Part shown: piece by piece, positions 13,401 through 24,850 of the stretch | Numbering within the stretch: the first letter of the stretch is position 1 | Layout: every line of letters starts with the position of its first letter | NCBI RefSeq assembly: GCF_000004825.1 | Contig: NW_008805070.1 | Coordinates: forward strand, 1,054,001-1,118,000 | Reading direction: 5' to 3' | DNA from: Heterostelium album PN500 | Taxonomy: Eukaryota > Evosea > Eumycetozoa > Acytosteliales > Acytosteliaceae | Length of the DNA stretch: 64,000 nucleotides | Program-made: the position numbers and the translations under genes | The notes under the pieces: generated by a model | Database searches by the model: none | What the model was told of the DNA's origin: nothing | The model's input: only the letters and a program-made list of their open reading frames with translations

Positions 13401-16400
13401 TTCAACTCAAGACTATGCTATCGTATATTTGGCATCCAATTCTCGTGTCACTCTCGCTGGTCCTTGAGAACGTAGAAGACAGAAACGTGTTGGTTTGCTT
13501 GGAGGGTTTCAGATGTGCCATCAATTTGACTTCACTACTTACAATGTCCATCGAGAAGGAAGCATTCGTTTCATCACTTGCCAACTTTACTATTTTTGAT
13601 AAGATCAAAGAGTTGAAGCCAAAGAACATAGAGTCACTGGAAAAGATGATTCAGATTGCCAGAATCGACGGTAACTATCTCCAGAAATCGTGGCATCCAG
13701 TATTGAAATCGATTTCACAATTGGAGCGACTCAGAATCAACTATCTTGGTGTCAACAATCCAAATCCAGACTCGGAGAAACTCAAGCGTACAATGAGTAC
13801 CTCTGATTTCTTCCAGTTGAAATCATCACAACGTTCCACTCCAATCATTCCCGAAGGAATCACCATTGATATGATCACCAAGGATCTAGACACTGCCAAT
13901 CACCTCTATGTTAATAGCAGCGGTCTCAATGACAGTGCCATCGTATTCTTTGTAGAAGCACTCACACAGATCTCACTCGAGGAAATACGTTCCACACCGA
14001 ATCCATCGACTTTCTCACTGTTGAAACTGGTCGAAGTTGCTATCTACAATCAATCGCGTATCAAGCTTATTTGGCAACTGATTGCCGATCACTTTACAAA
14101 GATCGGATCGCAACCAGAGAATGTCTACATCTCATCGCTAGTCATCGACTCGCTTAAACAGTTGGCACAAAAGTTCCTCGAACTCGAAGAGATCAACAAG
14201 GATTCTTCACAAAAGGATTTCCTTCGTCCACTCGAACTCATCTTCCACGCCAACAGTCATCCAGAGGTCAGAGAGCTCATTCTCAAGTGTATATTCCAGT
14301 TGACCAACGGTAGAAATGCGATGATCAAATCCGGTTGGAAACCTATTTTCACCATCTTTACTCTTAGCTCTTTTGCTGAGCCACAGATTGCTTCGCAAGC
14401 CTTTGATTTCGTAGATGAACTCAGTCGTGATTTCACTAATATCACTGAAACCTTCTTTATCGACTATGTAAATTGTTTGTCGACCTATGCCAACTCGAAA
14501 CACAAAGATCTCTCATTGAAAGCAATCGATATTCTTAGCTATTGTGGTGTCCAACTTGCTAATGGTCGTGTCTGTCAGCTCTCGCGTGAGGAAGGTGCCA
14601 ACGGTAGTAACTCTACATTGTTCACTGACTCTGAACAACATATTTCCTTGTGGTTCCCACTCTTGACTGGACTGGCACGTGTCATCTCACACGAAGACAG
14701 CGAACTACGTAGCTATGCACTCGATACACTCTTTAGAGTGCTCGCGTTGTTTGGTTCAACTTTCTCACCGAAGCTTTGGGAGTTGATTTTCCGTGGTGTT
14801 TTGCTTCCCATCTTTGATAATGTCGGTTATTCAAAGGGTGCACCAGAAACCATCTTGGAAGACACCAAGTGGCTGATACACACTGGAGACCGTGCTTTCA
14901 AGTCATTGACTGAAATGTTTATCAATTTTATCGATATCATTTGTTTCCTTCTCGATGATATGCTTGACCTCTTTGTATGCTGTATCCTCCAGGACAATGA
15001 AATTCTCGCCAAGACTGCCGGTACCTTCTTGATACAACTGGTCACTTTGAATGGCAACAAGTTCTCAGATGTCCAATGGTCAAATGTTTGTCATCAATTC
15101 CACAAGATCTTCCAAACCAACACACCGGTCGAGATATTCAACCAATCGTCTTTGTTGATGGGAATGGGAATGGGTGGACAACCAACTGTTATCACAACAA
15201 CTTCGCCAATGCCAACGATCAATGAACAACAACCACCAAGTACACCAACCAAGCAGAATCCACATCTCAATGGTAAAGTACATTCATCACTCGCTGTAAA
15301 GAATGTAGATAAACATCCAAGTTCAGCACCTATTTCACCTGTACTCAATGGTACCAACAACAACAACTTTGACAAATCCAACCATCATCACAACGTACCA
15401 GAACACATTCAACTCAGACAATCGGCATCACTCCCAACCACTCCACTTTCCCTTACTCCACCCATCTCCAGAGTACAATCAACCGAAAACATGCAAAACT
15501 CTCCATCTGAAGCTGTTGATCAACAGAGACAATCATTATCCAACAACAATGATTCAAGTGATAATAATAACATCAATGGTTCAGATAGTGATGAACAACA
15601 ACAACAACAATCATCGCCAACATCAAACAATAACAATAATAATCAACAACCAAATTCACCATTACCTTCGACATCCAGTCCACATCATAACAGATCATAT
15701 TCGTCACCAACCATTCCAACACTTATTAGTATGAAGAAACAACATGCTCGTACAACCAGTCTTGGTGGTGGTCCACAACAGGATGCTCTAAAGCAGATTC
15801 AATCAAAGTGCTCCGTGCAACTACAGATGGTGCAAGCCATCAATGACATTGCATTCTCACACTATGAATTCCTGAATTCATCGCAACTACTCTGTCTAGG
15901 TGACTGTCTGGAGATCTCCTATCAATTCTGTCTCAGTGTATTCAAAGACGACAAATTGCATCCATTGATCTCCCGTATCGGAACCGTACTAAAGATTCTA
16001 CAACAGAATACTATCACCGGATATCTCAATCTCCTCATTGTACTATATACCGAGCAATGTATCGATGCCACCACAAGAACATTGCATTCCGAACACAGAC
16101 TGGTCAGTCTATTCAGAGAATTGACAGAGTTGTACATTAAGAATCAAAACGAAACCATCGTTCAAACCGACACAATGCTCAAGATTCTTAAATCACTGCT
16201 ACAGTTTAACGACGAGAAGTTCATGAGAAATATGAGCATCTTTTACGATTTGCTAATTAAATTGCTACTGAACGACAGCAAAGATGTAAGAATAGCACTC
16301 AGAGAGATTTTAATACGTTTAGGTTCTTTAAGAGGAACAATCGATAAACAAATGCAACAACAACGTCAACAGCAACAACAATCGAATCACCAACTTCCAC

Positions 16401-16429
16401 TAAACAACATTGTCCAAACAACCAATTGA
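10445..16429 (+). CDS. BIG-type Sec7 ARF guanine-nucleotide exchange factor
   Basis: Four exons, 10445-11041, 11097-11717, 11796-12019 and 12100-16429, keep one frame of 1923 residues, close to the length of BIG1/2 (about 1800). The protein loads GTP onto ARF GTPases at the trans-Golgi/endosome (family knowledge). The Sec7 domain spans about residues 695-865. It shows the core motif FRLPGEAQKVDR with the catalytic glutamate at about residue 781 and MLATDLHS downstream. The long helical regions before and after match the DCB-HUS and HDS layout of large ARF-GEFs. Low-complexity inserts lie at residues about 1-110 (Ser/Thr), about 320-340 (Thr/Asn), about 1500-1710 (Asn/Gln/Ser/Pro) and the extreme C-terminus (Gln). 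An AATAAA lies at 16445, 16 bases after the stop. BIG rather than GBF type is judged from domain layout only. Confidence 0.95.
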
Positions 16430-16589
16430 TTTTTAAACTTTTTTAATAAACATAGTAGTAACGCAAGGTGTAAACTTTCTTTTACTACTATTTTTCTTTT
16501 TCAATTAATATTAATTATTAGTTAGTCAAGTTTATTGTTTTAATTTAAACTTCCTATAAAAAAAAAACTATATAAAAACAAAGGATTTA

Positions 16590-18793
16590 CTATTCTTCGA
16601 GATCTTCTATTTCTTCTTCATCTTCATCTCTTAACTCCATATCTTCTTCATCTACACCATCTTCCATTTGATCTGGGTCGAATCCTTTGAGAATTAAATC
16701 CAATCTATGCAAACCGTTTCTTGCAGCTTCATATTGTGGATTAATCTCTAGTGCTGCATTCAAATGTTTCATAGCATCATCGTACATCTCTTTACTCATA
16801 TATATAGTTGCCATCTCTGTATGCATCAAATCTGTTTCTTGATAATCTAATTGTTTTTGTAATCTAAATAACAAATAAATAATAAAATTAATAAAATTAA
16901 TAAACATCTAACTTAATATTCAAAATGGATTTACTTACAAATCTATAGCATCTTGTGTCTTTCCTTCGACTAGATTCAATTTACTCATTGTTAAAACGGA
17001 ATCGATACAATATGGCGAGATGGTGAGCGCTTCATTCAATATGGTTCTTGCCTTGTCTCGTTCCTCTGGCTGATTCGCTAGTACCATACCAACTAAAGCC
17101 TTGGATTTCGAGTAGTCTGGACTCATTCTGTGAATGGTACGTGCCACGTTCAATGCCTCACTGAGCTGATTCAAGAAGAGATGGCAACGTACAAGCTCAC
17201 GTGCATTAAAGATTGTCTTGGACAGTGCAAATGCTCGTTCAAGTGATGGTAACGCTTCCTTTGGTTCCTCCAACGACATGAAGATATCACCTTTCAGTGC
17301 ATGTGCATAGGCATGACTCTCGCGGATACTCAAAGCACGGTCGACATTCTCCAGTGCCTTTTCATTATTTTCCTTAAGTGAATGGTAGAGTGCAACAGAT
17401 GTCCAACTTTCTACACAATTTGGATTATTATTAACTAAATCTGAACATACCCTATTGATACAAAAATAAAAATAAAATTAATTAGTATTTATACCATGCT
17501 TAATCACCTTTGGTTTAATAACTTACTTGTTCAACTCTAATTGTAATTGTCTTCTCTTTAATAAAGAGCAATATATATCCATTGATCCAACATAAAACGA
17601 ATCGATTGTTCTCAACTTGTGAAAAGTATTCATTGTGTTGATAATGGATGGTTCATCATTGTTCAAATAGGAAATAGCCAACTTTTCCAATAAATAAAGA
17701 TTTCCGTGGAATCTAGATTCCAATCTCTTTAATAGATATAATGATTCTATAATAATAATAATATAATGAATAGAAAAGGTTATTTAAGATTACAATTATT
17801 TATCTATAGATTCTACTTACTTTGAGGTTGATTACGTTTCAATTCGATTTGTGATTGAGCCAATGCAGGTATCCAAGTTGAATCTATATTGGCATTGACA
17901 GTTGATTGTTTACTTAGAAGCTGATGTAGCAATACCTCTGGTTCCTCGCCCAGCTCCTTCAATGCATTGTATGCCTCTATACAAAGAGGACACAACCTAA
18001 GTGCTTCTTTGAAGCATGATATCGCATCTTTGGTTTTATCTCTCATTACATTTCCAGAATCCCTGTATAATCTTGCCAATGTTAAATGAACTGCTAAATT
18101 TCTATTGGAGGCTGGTATAGATTCCAACTAAATCGAAATAGATAAGATTCAGTTAGTATTTCAATGATTACTCACCAATCTGTGAGACAATTGTGTGTCA
18201 CCTGTGAAGGTCACAATATTAAAAATACGTACATAACTGACTGCCAAATTGATTTTTTTTAGATTGATTTGACATATTGCCATTTTATATCGAATGTCAT
18301 ATTCCTGTTGTTTTAACAATACAGTATTGGCATTGTTTTGGTTTGATTGCTGCTTGTTAGACTGACTGTTGAACAATGAAGTATGTCCAGATGACATTGT
18401 CATTGCTTTATTAATGAGCTCCAACGATGCCTTGTAGTACTTGGTCGCTCTTGCATATTGTTGTTGAGCAGAGACAGCATCTGCAAACATAATCAACGAT
18501 GTATAATGAGCTGTAACACTACTAATATTATTATTTGATTTACATAGAGATGGAAGTGATATAATGAAATTTCCCTAAAAAATAAAAATATAAAAATATA
18601 AAAAAGTATGTCCATGTATTAATTAATTAAATTGGTTGCCCAGTTAGCGACTATTTGATCTAATCATATGAATAGTGAGATTTGTGTTTGTGGTTTGATT
18701 ATTTACTAGTAACTCTGCAGAAGAATATTGTTTTGCATCTAATAGCATCTTCATATTAGATATCATAAGATCTACACTAATCGGAGGTAACAT
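16590..18793 (-). CDS. anapc7: Anaphase-promoting complex subunit 7 (APC7), TPR protein
   Basis: Six exons (18707-18793, 18176-18574, 17821-18127, 17527-17746, 16939-17451, 16590-16863) join in frame to 599 residues, the usual size of APC7. TPR helices repeat through the protein. The segment after the second intron (LESIPASNRNLAVHLTLARLY...) and the motif with RLCPLCIEAYNAL correspond to the middle of animal APC7. The acidic end (Glu/Asp-rich, about the last 30 residues) is also seen in APC7-like proteins. APC7 is a scaffold subunit of the TPR lobe of the APC/C ubiquitin ligase, which acts in mitosis in the nucleus and cytoplasm. The start is the ATG at 18793, the first in a 29-codon exon ending with GTAAAT. 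The gene is convergent with the ARF-GEF, 160 bp apart. Confidence 0.88.
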
Positions 18794-19981
18794 TTTTCAA
18801 AACCTTTAAATATTATAATTTAAATAATACGATATATAACAAATATAAAAAGAATTATAGATCTAATTAAAAATCAATCAACCATTTTTTTTTATTTTTA
18901 TTTTTAAATTTAAAAATAATGAGAATGTTTTTGATTGTGCTGAAATTTTTGAGCGGTAAAAATCTTTTAAATGAACGGATAAAAAAAATTCAAATATTTT
19001 GCACACCTCACAAAGAAAATACTTTAACTATCAAAACATATTATTGTTTAAATAATTAATTCTCCAGAGTAAATTCATAAAATTTAACAATAATATGTTT
19101 AAAAAAAGGTAGTTAGTTCACTAACCAATATCTTCTAAAATTGATTTAATTATTATTTTAACAATGATAACTTAAATTTTTGCAAAAGGCACTTCACAAA
19201 TAAAATCATATTTTTTACTACGTTGTTACAATGGATTGAAGAGACATTTAAATTTGATTTTTCATAGAGATAAAGAAATATCTAAATTACTTTGTTAATG
19301 TCAGTAATCTCATTAAACTTCAAAGGTTATGGGTGGGATTTAGTTTTCTCTTCTTATTATTTCTTTTTAACCAACTCTTACTTCTCTGCTTGGGTGTTCC
19401 GAATATAGGATGTAACCTTGTTCATCCCCCATTCAATTACACTGTGATTCTACATTAAACAAGTTGTAGTGACCAAACAAAAAAGATCTTTGGTATTTTT
19501 GCAAAGAAATTTCAATCTTATAATTTTGTTCATTTTTTATGCACTTATCAAAATATCTTTTTTTTTTTGTTTTTTATTCAAAATTTTGCCAATGATTCTA
19601 AAAAAAATTTTTATCAAAAAAACAACATCACAATTTCTTTTTTGGTCATATCAGGGACCATGATAACTACGATGATGGGGCTGAAAATGTTTATGACTTC
19701 CTTCTTTGTTTAGAATTCGATTCAAGGAGTTGACAGGAAACATCAAATGACTCTGATTTTGACAATAGACATTTCATTAATTTTAATATTTTATGTAATA
19801 TCTGATAACTATCTACTAGCATAATAGTAAATTCCTCACTATCAGATTGAACTTGTGATTTGGTTTTATTTCAAACCTATCAATCACTAACAGAGTTAGC
19901 TTGTGTTCATATAATTTCACCAGTAGAAATAAAGTGTTGTCATTTAAAGTACGTTTTCTAAAAAAGATAATATTTTGAAAA
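18794..19981. promoter_or_regulatory. Divergent promoter region, APC7 (-) and MRH/ComC-type gene (+)
   Basis: 1.2 kb. A 64-codon + strand open frame at 19469-19663 is Phe/Ile/Lys low complexity and not convincing. A G-rich box (GGGTGGGA, about 19331) and a C-rich box (ATCCCCCATTC, about 19424) stand out from the AT-rich background and could be factor sites; this is inference. Confidence 0.45.
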
Positions 19982-22183
19982 ATGTTAGAGATAAGCAATT
20001 GCAATAATCATAGTCATATTTATAGGTGTATTTTATTTTTATTTTTATTTGTTCTCTCTGTAAATAGTTTATCGACTTGCAAATATTCTTATTTCGATTT
20101 TTCATCTATAGCCAAGTATATATCATCATAATTATATATTTTAACTTTATAACTAACTTTTTATAAATTTATTTCTATTATTTAATTTTTTGATTTAAAA
20201 AAATAATAGTAAAACATTTTCGTATCAGGGTGTCTCATTTCAAGGAGCAAGTGTAAGAGTTTTATTATATTTTTTTTTCTGGATTTGTTAATTATATATT
20301 AAAAATTGACATTGAAATTTTTAAAACAGGCAACATATTACTGGACAGTTTGTGGAACAAGCGCTTTATGTAATAGTAATACAAATAATAATGATATATC
20401 TGCTTGTCAAAATGTTACATCTGGATTTTTAAATACAGGAGAAGAACCTGGTGCGTGGTCCTCGAATGGAACTTCTTTGGCTGTGTTTTTCAATGCCACC
20501 AGAGGCGCTGCTTGTTACAACAAATTGAAAAGAACAACAACAGTACATTTGACCTGTGGTCTGGGCGAAACTTCCATCATCAATGCGTATGAGCCAGCCT
20601 CACCCTATTGTCAATACCAAATGGAGATGTACTCTCCCATGGCATGCCGATTGCCCCAGATAAGCTCACTTCAAATCGCACAATATCCAAAGGGTGCTGC
20701 ATATCTATCGCTTCAGATAGGTGAAATTGAAAAAAAACCAACCTACACCGTATCGGTCGCTGGTATCGAGTGCACCAACTCTTTAGTGGCCAACCAACTG
20801 TATACATGCGAACTGACATCATTGAGATTGGAGAATGGAGGCAACTATTCGATTAGAATATTCAGTAAGAGTGCAACTGGAATTCCAGAGACAACATTCC
20901 CCATAAACAATTATATTCTTAAATATCCAATTGTCTCTGCCGTGAACTCATTGACTGTCAACGGAGGAAATCTCACTCTCGGTGGATATTTTGGAACCAA
21001 TTTAAATTTACCATCGGTAGTACTTAATGGTTCGGTAGAATGCCAAATTCTAGAGATTTCATCGACCACCATTATCTGCAGGTTGAATTCCACACAACTA
21101 CAACCTGGTAGAGCCAGTCTTAATGTTACTGTAGACGGTTATCCATTTACCTCCCATAGCCTGATTTCGGTAGTTAGCAACGACTATTCTAAGTGTGAGA
21201 GAGAAGGATGCAGTGGAAATGGAAAATGCAATGAAATCACCGGTACTTGTGACTGCGATAACAACTACTATGGTCCAAAATGCAATTTGAAGCCTGGTGA
21301 TGGTGAAGGTGGTGTTTTCAAACCAAATAAAACAAAGCCATCGATAGATATCGAATACAACGGATATGTGTTTAGATTCTCTATTTTCTCAATCCAAGAG
21401 ATTCGTGGCGACGGATCGATTGAATTTGAGGTTACACCAGACCAATGGAACCACACCATCGATAATAGCACCGCTCTTACCACCATAGACTACGACATGC
21501 TTCCAAGCAACTCATCCGCTCAAAAGCAATTGCAAGTAAAAACAAGAATTTCATTTTCAAGCTTGGCAAGAACTTTCACCTTTGGTTCCAAGTCATACAA
21601 TCTACCACCCAATGCTGTAAAGGTTGGAGTTAACGTTTCAAACTGGGTCTATTCATCGAACTTGAATTATCTGCGGGTTGTATTTATCACTGCTTACAAC
21701 CCAAGCCAGAAGATTGGATGTGGTGGCGAGATTAATGCATTCAACAAAGATGACCAAAGCTCTATTCAATCTCTAATGATCGTAAAGGACGATGTTATAT
21801 ACTACGGACGTTTCCTTGACTATTCGATTTCAGACGGTAGAGAAACCTACTCTAGTAACGAGTTGATAAGTGTAGATGAAGAAGCAAAGACTGCGCTCAT
21901 CGGTATCAATCTTCCACAATGTAACGTTTGTGAATTGGATCCAGATTTCTCATCGTTGGTGTCGACAGACAACAATTCTTGTTCAAAGGTAGAATTCGAA
22001 GTTTGGAAAATCGCCTTGATTTGTGGTTTGGTAGGAGGTACACTCTTGATCGGATTGGGTATCATCTTTTACTCCAAGAGAAAGTATTTCTATCTCAGAT
22101 ATCTTAGTCTGACGGCCAAGAAAGATCCAAACGTCAACCTAACAAATTTAAATTCCAGTCAATCAACAGTCAAAGTAGTTTAA
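19982..22183 (+). CDS. MRH-like lectin domain, TIG, EGF and ComC-type C-terminal membrane protein
   Basis: Three exons, 19982-20115, 20210-20252 and 20330-22183, join in frame to 676 residues. The start ATG opens a signal sequence (hydrophobic CILFLFLFVLSV, residues 16-27). Residues about 33-167 have the cysteine spacing and motifs of a mannose-6-phosphate-receptor homology domain: a YYWTVCG strand, a GAWSSNG turn, KRTTTVHLTC and a final CQYQMEMYSPMAC. A TIG-like domain (about 245-345), one EGF module (about 348-378) and the ComC-type extracellular domain follow. A membrane helix (about 619-641) and a basic tail end the protein. MRH domains bind phosphomannosyl or high-mannose glycans, so a glycan-binding receptor is possible; that is inference. 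It lacks the leucine-rich part of the 1-9 kb genes. Confidence 0.85.
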
Positions 22184-22385
22184 AATTATCTACACATTTA
22201 CCTATACATTTATATTTTGTATTTAAAATATTTTTAATAATAAAAAAAGAAAATTAAATTAAGAAAATAATTAATCAAATACAAAGAGAAGTTTTGTTTT
22301 GTTTTTTTTTTTGTTATATATTTAGTTTTTGATTTCTTTTATTTTATATATTATTATATGTTTTATATTTTATATTATTACTAGT

Positions 22386-23307
22386 TTACAATAATTTTTC
22401 AAAGTCAAAGTAACAGTTGTCACTGACATTGCAGATGCTCTTGAATGAGATAACCAAGTTTTGGTTCTCAAAGATCCATTGCCAGTAGTTGGATTGCTTT
22501 GGGTTGTGTCTCAAAATGATTCTAGCGTTGGTGGTGACTTCGTTGAAAGCTTCCAAAACCATTTCGTCGGCACATCTCTTGGTGATGTTGGTAGCAACGT
22601 AGTTGATGATTTCCTTGAAGATCTCACCAATGGAGTCCTTGTTGCTGTCGATGGTGGTGTAGCAAGTCTCGAGTGACTCCTCATCGTATGACCAGTCGAC
22701 CTTGGTGGCAACCTTGATTTGCTCCAAAGATTCTTGGATGGCTTCTTGGTTGTTCTTCAAATTCAATCTGGCCTTCAATGACAAAGCACCTGGTGATGGA
22801 ATAATTGAAGCAAGATCGAAATAAGTCAAATCAGATACCTATATATTAAAAAAAAAATTATTAGTATTTATATTTTTTTTATTTTTATTTATTATTTTTA
22901 AAAATAAATTATTCTTAACTTACATTGCATGGTGGAGCTCTGAAAATGACAACCAATGAACCGGCTTCGAACATATATTTCCAATAGTTGGTGTTCTTCT
23001 TGTCTTCGTTGACTCTGATGATGACCTTGGATTGGGAGTTGGCTTCGACCAAAGCTTCCTTGGTCATCTCTTGCTTGCAGGCTCTCTCGACACAGTTGGC
23101 AATGCTCATGGCAACTTCCTTGTAGAAGAAGTTACCGGCATCGTTCTTGACATAGTCACAACCGTCACCCAACTTGGAGAAGATGGTTTCAAAATCGATT
23201 TCAAAAGTCCAATCGGCACCAGAGACAGTCTTGATCAACTCGACGGCTGAATCCAAGTGCTCTTGGTTATCTCTGATTGATTTTCTGGTGACTAATGGCA
23301 ATGGCAT
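22386..23307 (-). CDS. Two-repeat protein of unknown function, likely abundant
   Basis: Two exons, 22924-23307 and 22386-22838, give 278 residues. The protein is an internal tandem duplication. Each half of about 125 residues starts with NQE, has a DW about 20 residues later, then an alpha-helical Cys-containing stretch. Each ends with a NYW..(W/M)..F/E core and a CNVSD...YFD signature (near residues 127-138 and 262-273). The intron falls exactly at the end of the first repeat. There is no signal peptide or membrane segment, so it is probably cytosolic. Codons are strongly biased to C-ending forms (ATC, GTC, AAG, CAC), unlike most neighbours, which in dictyostelids usually goes with high expression. 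I do not recognise the family. Confidence 0.88.
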
Positions 23308-23899
23308 TATTTATTTGTTTGTAGTAGTAGTAATTTTATATAAAGAAAATAAAAGGAATGAATGAGCCAAGTCAAAGTTGGACTCCTTTTATATTCCCAT
23401 GTACAAAAACTATCATCTAGATTTACCTAATAACAATAATTATTTAATTTTCAAAAATATCAAATTTCCAATTCGCTGAATTCTCAAATAAAATCTTAGT
23501 TTCACGCCACACTATTTCGAACAACTTGATTAAATTGGGTCGATGTCACCATTTATCTATGTAAAAAAATTGTCAAAACTCTTTTTTTAGAGTGTGTGTA
23601 TGAAAAAAAAATAATCAAAATCTTTTTTTTTATTTTTTGATCATGATGTTTCAACCAAACAGTTCGATTTTTTTCACAAATAAAAACGGTTCGATGTGTC
23701 ACTGATCAAAAAACCAACAAACGATCTTTTTTTGACTTTTGGTTTATAAGTTGTTCTGGTCACAATAGAAAACAAAAGAAACGTTATCGATCAAATATAT
23801 TGCTAACTTTTTTTTTTCCTAAATCACAGATCTTTCAATAAGTCTAAATTTAACATCAGTCGTCAAAAATTGACGATGACAATATTTCATATTCTTTTT
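23308..23899. promoter_or_regulatory. Promoter of the two-repeat protein gene and 3' region of the PEBP gene
   Basis: 592 bp with no coding exon. Several homopolymer T runs are present. Recurrent ACGGTTCGAT/CAGTTCGAT-like words occur at about 23660-23695. Nothing else was identified. Confidence 0.4.
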
Positions 23900-24540
23900 T
23901 TATTTTCTTTCAAATGTTCCAGTTAAAACTCCTCTTGAAATGATTAAAGGTATCATTTGTTTAACTAATTCATCTTTGTTTTTTGGTTGTGGTAATTGAT
24001 CAGAGAGAGCGTACATTTGGAAAATATATCTGTGAGATCCGTGGGCTTTAATTGGTCTTGGTCCTAAATAATCAGAGAAACAAACAAACAATAGTTCATT
24101 AGTAAATAGAGTTGAATAGTAAAAGAGTTTGATTGAAACTTACCATGGTATCCAAGTCTACCAAAAGCAGCAGGAGCAAATGTAATTGATGGATTGGAAG
24201 CAACCATTTCACCTGCGTTTATGCACTTTGTTGTCTTTGGATCGATTCCTTTGATGACAAAGTGACAGATAGGTTTGGGAAGTGGTGCATCTGGGTCTTC
24301 AAGTATCAATACTAGTTCTTTTGCTTCCTCAGGAATGTTTTCCCACTGAATTTGAGGTGACATATTTTTACCCTCTGGCGCTGCAGGTGATGATGTCAAA
24401 GGCATATGCTCATTATCTTTAAAATCAATACTGGTCAAACTAATAGTTGCAGGAATACGAGCAACCTCTGGTATATTAATAATCAAACCACTATCTCTTC
24501 CTCTATAATTATAGAAAAGCCAACCTAGAAATGATTCCAT
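23900..24540 (-). CDS. Phosphatidylethanolamine-binding protein (PEBP/RKIP family)
   Basis: Two exons, 24144-24540 and 23900-24063, join as GYHG|PRP to 186 residues, typical for PEBPs. The ligand-pocket motifs are visible: the SPQIQW...P segment, the DPDAPLP motif with the conserved Asp and Pro, and the second motif GPRPIKAHGSHRYIFQMYAL. The YbhB/Raf-kinase-inhibitor-like branch is favoured because of the short C-terminus. PEBPs bind phospholipid head groups or modulate kinases; the partner here cannot be told. The N-terminal 25 residues (MESFLGWLFYNYRGRDSG...) are somewhat hydrophobic but not a clear signal peptide. Confidence 0.93.
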
Positions 24541-24850
24541 CTTTTAGTAAAAATAATAATAATATATGAATTAATTAATGTTTGATACAATATGAAATAT
24601 TCAATTCAATTCCTCAGTTTTTATTTTAAAATCAATTATTTATTAAAAATAATTGTTATTAAAATGTGTACACCATTCATATCGAATATTAAAAGGTATG
24701 AATCAATAAACTAAGAGGCGGAATCGATATAAATGGCGATGAAAAAAAAAAAAAGATTTTATTTTTTATGACTGAAAAAACGGATTATTTTTTTTTTTTT
24801 TGATTCACAACACGCAATGTTTTGTAAATGAATATGCATGATTAATTTTA
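24541..24850. other. Intergenic, PEBP 5' side and 3' region of the GPI protein gene
   Basis: 310 bp of AT-rich sequence with runs at 24746-24754 and 24790-24801. No gene was seen. Confidence 0.5.

Noticed and set aside
15348-15734. 128-codon + strand open frame inside the ARF-GEF gene
   Set aside because: It is an alternate frame of the Gln/Asn/Ser-rich linker; His/Thr/Ile low complexity, no independent start or splice signals.
19660-19735. Possible short relic encoding an Asp/Asn-rich acidic peptide before the MRH gene
   Set aside because: About 25 codons only, no match recognised and no splice junction tying it to the next gene.
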